From assembly GCF_051106095.1 (NCBI RefSeq), contig NC_135786.1:140558501-140622500 (forward strand): a stretch of 64,000 nt of DNA, given 5' to 3'. The translations under genes and the position numbers were made by a program. Origin of the DNA: Pogona vitticeps. Lineage: Eukaryota; Chordata; Lepidosauria; Squamata; Agamidae. This document shows positions 11,801 to 24,300 of the stretch, piece after piece. Under the pieces are notes generated by a model, which was not told where the DNA came from, did no database searches, and was given only the letters and a program-made list of their open reading frames with translations. How positions within the stretch are numbered: the stretch's first letter is position 1; each line of letters opens with the position of its first letter.

Positions 11801-14800
11801 TCTGAAGGTTGTTCTTCCTAACGTTTTGCAGTCTCTGTTTCGCCAGTCTCTGTCCTCTGAAGATGCCGGCCACGGAGACTGGCGAAACATTAGGAAGAAC
11901 AGAAAACGGCCAAAGAGCCCAAAAAACCCACAACAACCAATGTTATAGTTATTTACACCCTGTGTGTTCCTTTTGCTTGCATAGTGGCCTGTTGCATGAA
12001 TTGTTGAACAATTTCTCAGCGTATACAAGGAGATAGTACCTGATACTACATTGTGCAAGCTTGGAAACTGTCTAGCCAGTCATAAGAGCAGAAGAGGCGA
12101 ACAGGATTCTCTCCTGTGTTTTAGGATTTGAAGGCACTTTACAAGTAACAGAGAAGATACATAAGTAGAAGATAGCTTAGAGCCCTGTTACGTATGCCAG
12201 CTGGCAGAAATCCAATGGTGTAAATTTCATCTGCATACTACCACTTGTTAAGAAGTCTGCAGTTGTATTTGTTTTTGTGTACCAATCCATGTGATTGGCA
12301 TGCAACAAGTAGTACTACCTATTACTTAACCAACAGCAATTAGCTGCTGAAATTTACACTGGTAGGCTTAATGTTGTTGGGAGTGGTGGAGTTATGGTAA
12401 TTGTATTTTTTATTAATAAGTGATTTGATTAGGCATCCTTCAGTCTCGAGAGACTATGGTAACGTGCTCTGTATGGAGAACTTGGAACAGCATCTAGTGT
12501 GGCTAAGAACGCCAATTTGAGAGTGACAATTCCTTCCACACTGAAGACAAATACAATCTGTCCCCTGTCCAGCTCCCTGATTTTGCTGCTTTCGGGACTG
12601 CCTCTTAGCCTCGGCCTGCTGGACAAGGGTCTCTTCAAATTGGGAGAGGCTGTGATGCAACGCCTGCCTCCAGGCTGTATTAATAACAAGACGCCTGCTT
12701 CTTGGGAGGAAAGCGATGAAAAACCTAGGCAGCATCTTAAAAAGGAGAGACATCACCTTGGCGACAAAGGTCCGCATAGTCCAAGCTATTGTTTTTTCAT
12801 TAGTGTTGTATGGATTGAGAGCTGGACCATAAAGAAGGCTGACCACCAAAGAATTGATGCTTTTGCATTGTGGTGCTGGAGAAGACTCTTGAGAGTCCCC
12901 TGGACTGCAAGGAGATCAAATGTATCCATTCTGAAGGAAATCAGCCCTGAGTGCTCACTGGAAAGACAGATCCTGAAGCTGAGACTCCAATACTTTGACC
13001 ATCTTATGAGAAGAGAAGACTCCTTGGAAAAGACCCTGAAGTTAGGAAAGTGTGAAGGCAAGAGGAAAAGGGGAAGACAGAGGATGAGATGGCTGGACAG
13101 TGTCATAGAAGTTATCAACATGAATTTGACCCAACTCCGGGAGGCAGTGGAAGACAGGAGGTCCTGGCGTGCTGTGGTCACGAAGAATCAGACACGACTT
13201 AACGACTAAACAACAACAATTAATAAGTGGCTTTTTGTTGTTGTTTGTAGATATTACGTACTATAGACTGTTTTACTATATGGTAGTGTTATTATGGAGT
13301 TGATACTGGAGGTCATAAACTTGGTTACAACAGGCATTGAAATCCAGCCTCAGGAAGTATCATCTGCTATATATCCTCTAATGTGGCAGCTGCTGATTGC
13401 TGAGGTCTGCAATTTGTTCAGCTCTTCAGTTATGACAATTCGCTTTCTGTACATGAATAGTGATATTTTGTTTTATTAATATAAATTGCTGTTCTCAGTA
13501 ATCACCAACCAGCCCTTTCTTCAGGAAATGCCTGAGTCCTTGGTTATGTTTAAGAAAGCAACACCATGTTATGGATAAAAAGTTTCTGAATTGTTGGTTA
13601 CTTTGTCTTTCTGAGTTTACCTTGCAGCCTTATGAGGGAACTGTTTAATATTGTACAGTGGTGCCTCGCATTATGATCGCTTCGTTTAACGACGAAATCG
13701 CATTACGATGAACTTTTGCGATCGCTTTTGCGATTGCAAAACGATGTTTCCTATGGGGGAATTTCGCTTTGCGATGATCGGTTCCCTGCTTTGGGAACCG
13801 ATTCTTCGCAAAATGACGATTTTCCAACAGCTGATTGACGGTTAAAAATGGCCACCGCGTAAATAAAATGGCTCCCCGCTGTGTTTAGGGACAGATTCCT
13901 CGCAAGACAGGCAGCGAAAATGGCCGCCCTATGAAGGATCTTCTCTGGACGGTGAGTTTTAAGCCCATCGGAACCCATTAAACAGGTTTTAATGCGTTTC
14001 TATGGGCTTTTTAATTTCGCTTTACGATGTTTTCGTTCTACAGCGATTTCGCTGGAACGCATTAACATCGTAATGCGAGGCACCACTGTATATGAGAAGA
14101 AGCATACTGGAACAGAAATCAGTAACTTCATAAAGAAAGGGGTGCAGCTCTGTTCAGTGTACAGCTTCACTTATTTGTTCCTAAACTTTATTGTGTGTTG
14201 AAACTATCATGACTGCTGCCTGTTCTGACTCTATTTTATTTTATGTCACTAGTCAAAGCACATACTGTACTCCCAAATGCTAGATTAAATTATAAATTAG
14301 TTTGTTTTACTGGTTATATTAACCCACTCAGCATGCATCATTGTTGAAGAAGTATGTGAAATCCATTTAGGAAATTCATTTAAAGGTGTGATTTAAAAGT
14401 AGTTTATTGTGATTTATACTCCCTTGGTGAAGAGGTATGTGTATTCTTCTGACCATTCTTCTATCTGTTATAATTTGGAGTAGGAAAGTGCGTGATGATA
14501 ACTTCCTCAATGGCGGCGGCACCACATCCTCTGCCAGCACCAGCTGCTTTGGATCCGGTGGCGTGGGGAGGGAGGCAATGATAACTTCCTCAATGGCGGA
14601 GGCAGCGCGGCAGCTACATTGCCCCCTTCTGTTCCTTCACCCCTGTGTCACCCCTTTTCGTTTCATCGCCCCCCTGAAAAATGAAATTGCCCCCTGGGGA
14701 GCGATATCACCCAGGTTAAGAACCACTGATTTAGAACATCACTTTTTGAACTGTTATTTGGGAGTGGACTGAGGCACTGATAGTGACAGGAAACCCACTT

Positions 14801-17800
14801 GATGACGACTGTCTACTGTGTTCCATGGTATATCTAATGCCTTGGAAATTCTTTTGTACCCTTCTCCTGACTCCTTTTAACAATGAGATGGCTCTGTTGC
14901 TTTGGAAGCTCTCTGCAGACCATGGCTGCTGCTGCAGGATGCGACTAAGAAAATGTCAGAAAAGACCTACTAGCACAGCTGATCTTTATTTGGGATTCCT
15001 CAGAGGCACTTTAAATGATGACAAGGGTGTACTGACTGCTACTTAACATGAGTTTGAATGTGATTGTTTACTGCTGAACACAGCTACATCCCCAGTTATA
15101 AGAGGGTGTGCACACAGATGCAACCATATTATTTCAGTTTTTTTATTTTTACTTCCCTCCATCTAAAAGATTTCAGTTTGTTGTTCAACTGAGTTGTACA
15201 GTTCATAGGTCTCATTAAAAGTGGAAAAAGTTCTGAAATGATTTTTCTTTATCTCATTTTTTTACATCACAGATACTTGACCTTTTAACAGGGGTGTGTA
15301 AACTTTTTATAAACACTGTATCTCCAGAGGCTATCTGTTACTGCTCTTTTTTGTCTGAGTGTATATGAAGGATGGTATCTAGGTATAGGGGAAAGCGTCA
15401 GAAACTTCTCTAACACATTGGCTTGAGATATGGGCCTGAAGTGTCTTTTCAAATATTATTTCAGCCATGAGCTCACAAGACATCTCTTGTCTTCTCTAAG
15501 GGCTCATTTCACCAGCCTAACAGCCTTACATATTTTTAAAGAGTTACTGCTACATTTAGATACTGTACTTTGAGCACTTAAATCTCAGTATGCATGCTAA
15601 ATATTTAGATAATCTAGGCCACTAGCTTCCAGCTGTAAGAGTATTTTCATTAATGGAGAATGCATGTATTGGTTCTTTGACATAGTTGACTCAGATGATA
15701 TTGATTCTCTGAAGCTTACAGTACACAAGTATTTTTTTATGTTTTGTTTGAAAAAGAGAATGTCAGTGACTGGCTAGAAAACAGTGTTAGTTGTATCCTT
15801 TGATTATATCTTCCTAGCATCTCTCTTTTTTGCCACACTGTGCTGCAGATTGAATAGTCCGCACTTTGAAAATATATGGTTTTAATGTCTCCACATGACT
15901 CATACATAACATTCATGCAAAATTCTATTTCAGTTTAAAATAATTGCAGTGATGAATTGTGGCTAATTAGCACATTGACTCTAATATTCTTGTTCTGTGT
16001 CAAGTTATTCAACTGGCATACAACAAGAAATGTGAGCAATAATTCACATTCACCAGCACTGAGAAACCCTAATGCCCAGTTGCCCGTGGGGGAACTGAAA
16101 AATTATGTATGGCAACCTCTTGTGCATACATCAGTTAACCTCTGACTGGGTCTGGACCAGACTTATGCATGATGTATTTGTTTCCAGTAGGCTAACAAAT
16201 AAACACACTGCTAAACTTGTTTGTATTTTACAAATTCTCTCACTTCTCAATCAGTTAGAAGTATAGATAAACACGACAAAATGTAGTAAGTTGTCTGTGC
16301 CCATAGACTCAAAGAACAAAGAAAGTTAAACTATTGATATAACATATACTAGGTACTGTTCTCTTCAGATATGTGTCTTTAAAAATTGTGTTCTTTCAGG
16401 TGTACTCGTTTTTTGGTTAAATATAAAGGAAGTGTATAATATTCTCTTTATATTATTGTAGATATTCCAGTAAAATAGTTTCTGCATGAAACTTTGAATT
16501 TGTTTGAATATAACATTTAAACCAAACATGCAAAACCAATTAACATTATTTAGAGCAGTGGTCCCCAACCTTTTCCAAACAACGGACCGGTTTAGCGGGG
16601 GGGGGGGAGTCTGTGCATGGGTGGGCGGGGCATGCGTGCATGGGAGAGGCATCTGTGCATGCATGTGGGGGGCCGTGCATAGGTGTGTGCATGAGCAAGG
16701 CGTCTGCGTGTATTGGGGGTGTACATGCGTGTACATCTGTGGGTGGCGTGCGTGCGGTGAGTGGGAGATCTGTTTCCACAGCCCAGTACCAGGCCATGGA
16801 CCAGGGGTTGGGGAGCCCAGACTTAGAGCATGGATTCCCCCGTCCCATACACATCACTGGTATGTTTAGAATTTGAATCACAAGGGCCAGATTCCAGTTG
16901 AAAAATTAGATCATTGTAAATCCATCAGCATAAATTTCAGTGGCAAATTGCTGCAAATTAGGAAGTTAGCATAGCAGTTGTTGTTACTGACTAGAATACA
17001 ACAAAAAAGGCCTATACCAACTTCTTACCATATTGTTCTGTGTATAAGATGATACTTTTGTCTAAAATCTTTAGACTAAAAATTGAGGGTCATCTTATAC
17101 ATGGAAGTAAGGGGGGAAGGGAATAAAGGGCTGCAGGATCACAGCCCTTTGATCCTACAGCCGTTTCATGGCTGCTTTGCCCCTGCACTTCGTAAGCCCC
17201 AGGGCTTAGGAAGTGGAGGGGTAAAGCAGCGATGAAAGGGCTGCAGTGTTAGTTACAACTAGAGCAAACTCACTGAAATGAACGGGACTTGTTAGTTACA
17301 AGTGGGGTGGGGTGGGCAATTTATTTCTGTAGGGGGGCACATGAAAAATCTGAACTGTGTTCAGGGGCCAAACCAACTTTACTTAAAAATAGCCCCCATT
17401 AGGTGGAATTTGTGGTTAGTAATAGGCCCCCATTGGGTGAGGCCTTGCGGTGAACAAACTACAAGGCTGAAATAGTTAACTCCCTAAACTTTTTAGGGAA
17501 TTAACTATGTGAGTGTTGTAATTCGTTCACTGCAGGGGGGGAGAGGAAACCCCCCCCGACACTGAGCTAACTCACCAGTCCTCTGTTCCTCCGCAGCCTT
17601 CCTCTCCGACTGTCTTCTATCCTGCACAGGCAACGTGATGCTTCATCATGTCGCCTGTGCAAGGATTGCTTCTGGCCTCTTGAGCCACAGTCTCCGCAGC
17701 CTGTGGCTCAAGAGTAATAGTCAAAACTCGCGAGTTTTGCTTACTGCCGTGCGGTGACGGGTGGGCCGGACAGGAGCGGCAATGGGCGGGCCAGACAGGA

Positions 17801-20800
17801 GCGGCTCGCAGGCTGTATGTGGCCCACGGACCGCACTTTGCCCAGGATTACAGTGTCTAGAATTGCACTTTTTAAAATGTCTGTTAGAAACAAAGAATAT
17901 AATTTGTCATGTTTTAAATACATAATTACCATGGGATGTGCTCTAGGCAAGAAGGATTCTTTGAAATGAGTGGGGGACCTTGAGAGCTTCTTCACCCTGA
18001 AGAATTTTCTCAGTCATGAAAGTATTTTAATATCCTTCATGTATCAATGTTTAACTGTACGGAAGCGCTGTGTGCTGAGAAAATACTACAGTAGTTTTCA
18101 GCTTTTGAGGAAAAAATGGGAAAGGAAGCTTTTTGCTTTTAACAGCAAGACAATCAAGAGAAGACTCTTGAAAAGAAGTTTATTATGACATAAAATTATT
18201 GACTAATAAAAGTACAAAATTGGAAGGACTCTAGTGGTCATCAAGTCCAAACTCCTGCTAAAGCAGAATTTCTCGTACCTAAAGAATATGCTAACTGTTG
18301 ACCTGTTTAGAATAATCTGTCAGCATTGTTGGTGTTTATGGCTTAACAGTAATTTCTGACCAGTCTTAGTGGTTTTAAATTAAAGTAGGCCAGAAATGGT
18401 AGATTCAAAATTTAAAAACTGATGGCTGTTGATCTTGTTTTAGTGGTTCCTTCCTTCCACTGTTTAGCAAAAGTGAGCACACCAGGGCTTAAAAAAAATC
18501 TCACAATGACGGATTTTTGTATTATGATCCTATTGTTTGTCAGTTCTGCTTCTTTGTATTCAACAGACATATGCAGAGTATGTCGGTCAGAAGGAACTCC
18601 AGAGAAACCTCTCTATCATCCGTGTGTATGTACTGGCAGTATTAAATTTATCCATCAAGAATGGTAAGCTTCCTCCTTCAAAAAATATCCATTCTGGTTC
18701 TGAAAGTAGAGCATGTGAACATTTTAGCAATTGTGGAGAGAAACAATGCTTCATTATCTTTTACACAACTCTTGCATTTTGGCTGCTTATACTGAATTTT
18801 GATCGAGATTTTAGTACATAAAAGGAAGAAAAACAGTGATGGAGTCGTTTAATATTTTAATAAGGTTTTACAAAAGCATGAGCTAAAGTGTTAAGAAAGT
18901 CACTAAATGTGAAGAGGAAGTAAAAACTACTTATGTTGCTCTAACCCCAGTATGATTGATAGGATTACACAAGAGTCTGTAAAAAGTGTTTCTACAATTG
19001 CAATGTATTTATGGCTATAATGGTTTTTCTTACCAGAGTGTAGAATGTATATTGAAGTGTGCTCATTGATGTAGTGTTTAAATGATAAATGATAAAAGTA
19101 TTTAAGGAAAATATTTAAGGAAAGTATTTAAGGAAAATAATTATCTCTGCTTCATATATGAATTCCTTATATTTTCCTATTTAAAAGTATGTCTTCCTGC
19201 TTACTTTGCTTAATTTCTGACTATTAAAATTGTGCTTTTTAAGATGTCGATTCATTATTATGATGCATTTTATTGCAGCTTAGTTCAGTGGCTCAAACAC
19301 AGCAGAAAAGAATACTGTGAATTATGTAAACACAGATTTGCTTTTACACCAAGTAAGTATGTTGCATAAATCTCTATTTTGTTAGCATGAATTAGTTTTT
19401 GTTATTTTAGTGTTCAGAGAGCCTTTAGCTAGATTTGCAGGTTCGTTTGCACCCTGTATGTCTCTAGAAGATGAAACTTCCTAGGCATTGCCTTATGTTT
19501 ATGCCACTTGGATTAGATAGTTTTCCATGCTGAATGCTCAGTTTCAGCCACGTTAGAGCTCTCTCTTGGACAAAAAGGCTTTACCATTTTGGATGAATCA
19601 GACTGACAGCAAACCAGCAATATTCCATATGATACAGTATAGTGTTTAAATGTTCTAATTTTCAAACACCACCCATGCTACTAGCTAATATTATCAACCC
19701 AGCCTTCTGATGTGCTACTTATTTCATCTGTGTGTCACCACTTTCATACTTTTTGGGGGTTATATTTAATGTGTTTCATTGTTTTTCTTGTATTGTTCAC
19801 TTTTCTGGGTATCCTGCGAAGAAAGCAGGGATGGTGTTTGTTGAGCACAGATACTTTGCTATCCAGATACTCATTCTGCAGATAGTTGGCCCTTGGCTGC
19901 TGTATCCTGTAGTTGCATATGAAGAGAGACTTTGCAACAGTTCATGCAGATGTATTCTCAGACCTGGCCTCCCCTTCAGACCTGAGAATACCCAAGCAAA
20001 GCAGTGATACTGTATGCTTAGGTAGTCATACGGGTCTTATCCTGTGCCCAAGCTGAGTCAGAAATACCTGAGAAGTTGTCTAACTTAGTGGAAGAGTGTC
20101 TGAGAGGAGGTTCACTTCTGCATCTCTAGGTAAGGCTGGGAAAGATTTATGTCTGAAAACCTGAAAATCTACTGTGAGTTAGTATTGGCAATGCTAAGTT
20201 AGATGGACTAATAGTCTGATTTAGTATGATCCACTTTCTGATGTTATAACACTGACTGCAAACTTGTAACAAGTTGCGGGGAAGCCTTCTTTTAATGTTT
20301 TAGCACATATATTGATAGTAGTCTTCCCATTTTTATTTATTTAATTTGTATTCTTTTTCTTAGTTTATTCTCCAGATATGCCTTCCCGGCTTCCAATCCA
20401 AGACATATTTGCTGGACTAGTTACTAGTATTGGCACAGCAATACGATACTGGTTTCATTATACACTTGTGGCCTTTGCATGGTTGGGAGTTGTACCTCTT
20501 ACAGCATGTAAGTATTTGATGTTGTACGTATATAACTGGTACCAGTGATGGGGAGAACACTTTGTTAGTGGGTTCTGAGAGTGTGGTTATCAGTAGGATA
20601 AAATTGTTCATTGCAGAAAAAGCAGCCATTAAAGCAATGTTCACAATTTTTCAGACGTGAATCTAGGATACTATAGGCACCACTGGTACTTCCATAGATA
20701 AACTTAGCACACCTAGATCAGTTAAGGTAGGTCCTGAGGCACTTAGGAGGCAGTGCAGGACTTCATAGCACATTTGGTTTGTTCTGTTTTGGTCATGCTG

Positions 20801-21328
20801 GAATTTTAGATGGTGGTGAAGACCAAATACAAGATGAATTGACTAAGAAGGAAATTACAGCCTTTAGTTTGCAAGAGCTGAGCAGGCCTGTTAAGAACAG
20901 GACGTTTTGGATGTAAAGTCATAAAATCAGCATAAATCAGTGCAGCTTTATGACATGTAACAACAACAACAAAGAGATGGAATTGTTCTTTGCTGTGAGA
21001 TGGGGCAGCCTTGCTTGAAAGGATATGGGCCACATAGTCTTAATAAATGGCTAGAATTTTTTCTCTGCCTGTTTTAAGATTCTTTTTGGCTGGAATCTAA
21101 TATTATATTTTTAAGATATAGTGACTGAAATTCTGTTGCTTAGCAAAGTACGTTGCAACTAGAGTAGGCCTGTGAAATCAGTGGGGATTTGGTGATTCAG
21201 CTCCTCTGTAAGTTCCATTAATTTCAAGGGCTTAGACTAGTGCTGATTACTATGCTAAAGAACAGAATTTCAGGCAATAAAAAGGTAAGGGTTGGTTGGT
21301 TTGTTTGTTTGTTTGTTTGTTTGTTTGT

Positions 21329-21387
<59 letters not shown>

Positions 21388-24300
21388 TACCCCGCCCAGC
21401 TAGACCGAATACTCTGGGCGGCTCACAATAAAAAATAGAATAAAAACAATATAACAATATTAAAAACAACAATAGTAATACAGTTCAAGATGGGGGGGGG
21501 ATTCAAGTAATGACAGGAGGGAAAGCCTGCTTAAAGAGCCAGGTCTTAAGTCTGCTCTTAAAAAAACCCAGTGAGGGAGCCAGATAGATCTCTGGTGGCA
21601 GACTGTTCCAAAGGCAAGGGGCTACTGCCGAGAAGGCCCGGTGTCTTGTTCTTTCTCTCTGGGCCTCCCTTGGCATTAGGCTTCTCAGCCACCCTTCCTG
21701 GCTAGAACGAGTGGTTCGGGTAGATCTAGGTGGGAGGAGGCGTTCCGCTAGACCAGGGGTCTCAAACTCAATTTACCTGGGGGGCCGCTGGAGGCAGAGT
21801 CTGGGTGAGGCTGGGCCGCATCAGATCTTCCGCCAAGCGGAGCAAGAGCCCGAGGGAGCTGCCCAGGAGTTTAGCCTGACTGGGGCCATGAGGAGCAGGA
21901 GGAGGGGCGCGTGAGCCCTCATCGCTGGCCATGACCCCCTCCAGCTCCTTCTTTACTATCACCAGCAGTAGGAGCAGGATGAAGAAGCGGAGAAGGGAGG
22001 GAGTGCCGGCGACCGCCTAGCCGGGGGGGGGGAAGGGGGAGGGCACGATATAATTTTTTTTTAAACCCTCACAAAATCACCTTGCCAAAGGAGAAAAGCC
22101 CCCATCAGTACCCACAAAATTAAACAAAATGGGGCAGGTGCGCAGGGGCGTGCGCGCATGCACACAAGCACACACACGGAGGTCCGGCAACCTTCCTCTG
22201 AGTGCCCCTCTCAAAAAAAGACACACTCAGCAGCAGCAGCTACCCCTACCACGACAGAGGAGCAAACTTTGCGAGGCACGCCCAGGCAGCCTCCAGAGCC
22301 GAGGCGGCTGAAGTAGGACGAAGAGGAGGAGGAGGAAGCACCGCTGGGTGCTGAGGCGGCCACTGGCTGGGCTGGTGGTGCTGAGAAAGAAAGAGAGCCA
22401 GAGAGCCACTTCCCTGGAAGAGGAGGCAGCGGCGGCAGCTGCTGTTGGAGGCACTCTTCGAGGATGGGCTGGGAGCAAGCTCTGCTCTCAGGTATTGCTC
22501 GGCAGCAGCTCGGGCACTCAGGGAAAAGGGATGGCAGCGCACCTTGCTCGCCGGCTCTCCCCCAAGACAGCGCCTCTTGCACCCTCCATCCAGACCTGCT
22601 GCCGGCAGACAGGTGGGCTGGCTGGCAGGATGCAGTTCCGGATGGAGGGTGCAAGAAGTGCTGTCTTGGGAGAGAACCGGCGAGCGAGGCGAGGCTTTGT
22701 TTTTGACTCTTGACAGCAAAGGACGCGTGGGCGTTTTTGGGGGGGCAGGCAAGGCGAGGGCTACAAACTATCATCCGGAGGGCCGCAAATGGCCCCCGGG
22801 CTGCATGTTTGAGACCCCTGCGCTAGATATTGAGGTCCTAAACCATTTAGGGCTTTATATGTCATCATTAACACTTTGAAATCAATGTGGAAACGAATGG
22901 GCAACCAATGCAAGGCAGCTATAGTGGGGGAGATATGCTGATATTTCTCAACCCACTGAGAAGTCTGGCCGCCGCATTCTGCACCATTTGAAGCTTCTGC
23001 ATCAATCTCAAAGGTAGCCCCACGTAGAGCGCATTGCAGTATAATCTTGAGATTACAAGTGCATGGACCAGAGCGGTGAGGGCCCCAACATCAAGATAGG
23101 GACGCAGCTGGGCAATTCAGAGCGGACCACTGATGATGCCACCTGGGTTTCCATGGCGAGCGCCAGATCCAGATGGATCCCCAAGCTGCGAACCTCCCTT
23201 TTCATGGTGACAATCACTTCCTCAAAAGAGAGGAAGTTTACCAAACCACCAATGGAGGGGCCACCCACCCTCAGGACCTCTGTCTTGTTCAGGTTCAGTC
23301 TCAGTCCATTCTTCTGCATCCATTGCAGTACAGCCTCCAGGCAGTGATGAAGGGATGGAATGGCATCCACTGTGGTTGGAGAAAAGGAGATGTAGAGCTG
23401 GGTGTCATCAGCGTACTGATGGCACGAAGCCCCACACCCCCTGATGACTGCACCCAGCGGCCTCATGTAGATATTAAACAGCATTGGGGAGATAATTGAG
23501 CCCTGTGGAACCCACTATTGAGGCCCCACGGGGCCAAGACCCTCTCCCCAAGCTGTACTCTCCTCTTTTGGTTTAAAAAATGCTGCAAATCGGTTAGGTG
23601 AAATACTAGTAGGAAGCCCATCACTTAGACCAATTCCGTATAGATTGCGAACTATATGGAAAAGTTCCACCTGCTGGTTTGAAGCTTCGCTTATCTGGAC
23701 AGCGAAGTGAGCTCAACTGGCAGCCCTCACCTTATTAAGGTAGTGGTTAGTTGCGATCCTGACAGCTTTCCGATTATAATCCGTCTCCAAATGCACTTTA
23801 GCCTTCTCCTGTTTTGCTTCATAGCTCGCAGCTCCTGGCTAAACCAGGGCGCTGGCCGAGCTCTGTAACAGAGAGGACGTGTAGGAGCGACCGTGTCAAC
23901 AGTCCTGGTGGCGGCAGCAAGCCAGCCATCAACCAGAGCCTGGACAGGATCGCCAGTCAGATCAGCCGGAATCCCTCTCATGAAATCCTGGAATCCTATA
24001 GGATTATTATGTCACTTAATTGTTTCACTAATCCTCACAGCTTTATTAGTTTCCAGTACCATACACTGTTTCCTGTTATTTTCTATTTGCTTGAACACAT
24101 GTATTAAGAAATTTGTAAGATAACTTGCTTTCCTTTATTGTATAATAGTAAAAAATAGTTCAAGTAATTTTGTTCAGTGGGGTTTTATTCCTTTAAAATT
24201 GTATACATGTGCACATTCTCACAGATTTTAAATTGTTAACAACCAGATATAATGGAAGTGGGAGTTTCTGCTCCATTTTAACTTAACTTTCCATATCTTC

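Larger units (their letters stand above)
2812..18566 (+). other. MARCHF6: MARCHF6 intron 1 (15.7 kb)
   Basis: Runs from donor gtaacg to acceptor caacag and has no alternative coding exon I could defend. The elements I could identify are listed separately. Stretches 3100-4240, 6650-7150, 9600-10500, 10650-11440, 12060-12430, 14730-16550 and 17850-18560 are AT-rich unique-looking DNA, in which I see at most degraded repeat scraps. Confidence 0.85.

Noticed and set aside
12499-13209. 236-codon open frame as a host gene
   Set aside because: Its C-terminal two thirds is the BovB ORF end and the N-terminal part is another repeat; there is no host gene here.
18567-18821. Read-through version of exon 2 ending at 18821
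   Set aside because: The strong donor at 18664 and the conserved continuation in exon 3 make splicing far more likely; the extension has no homology.
22211-22774. Ser/Ala/Pro-rich open frames on both strands
   Set aside because: They lie inside the nested hAT element and mirror its internal palindrome.
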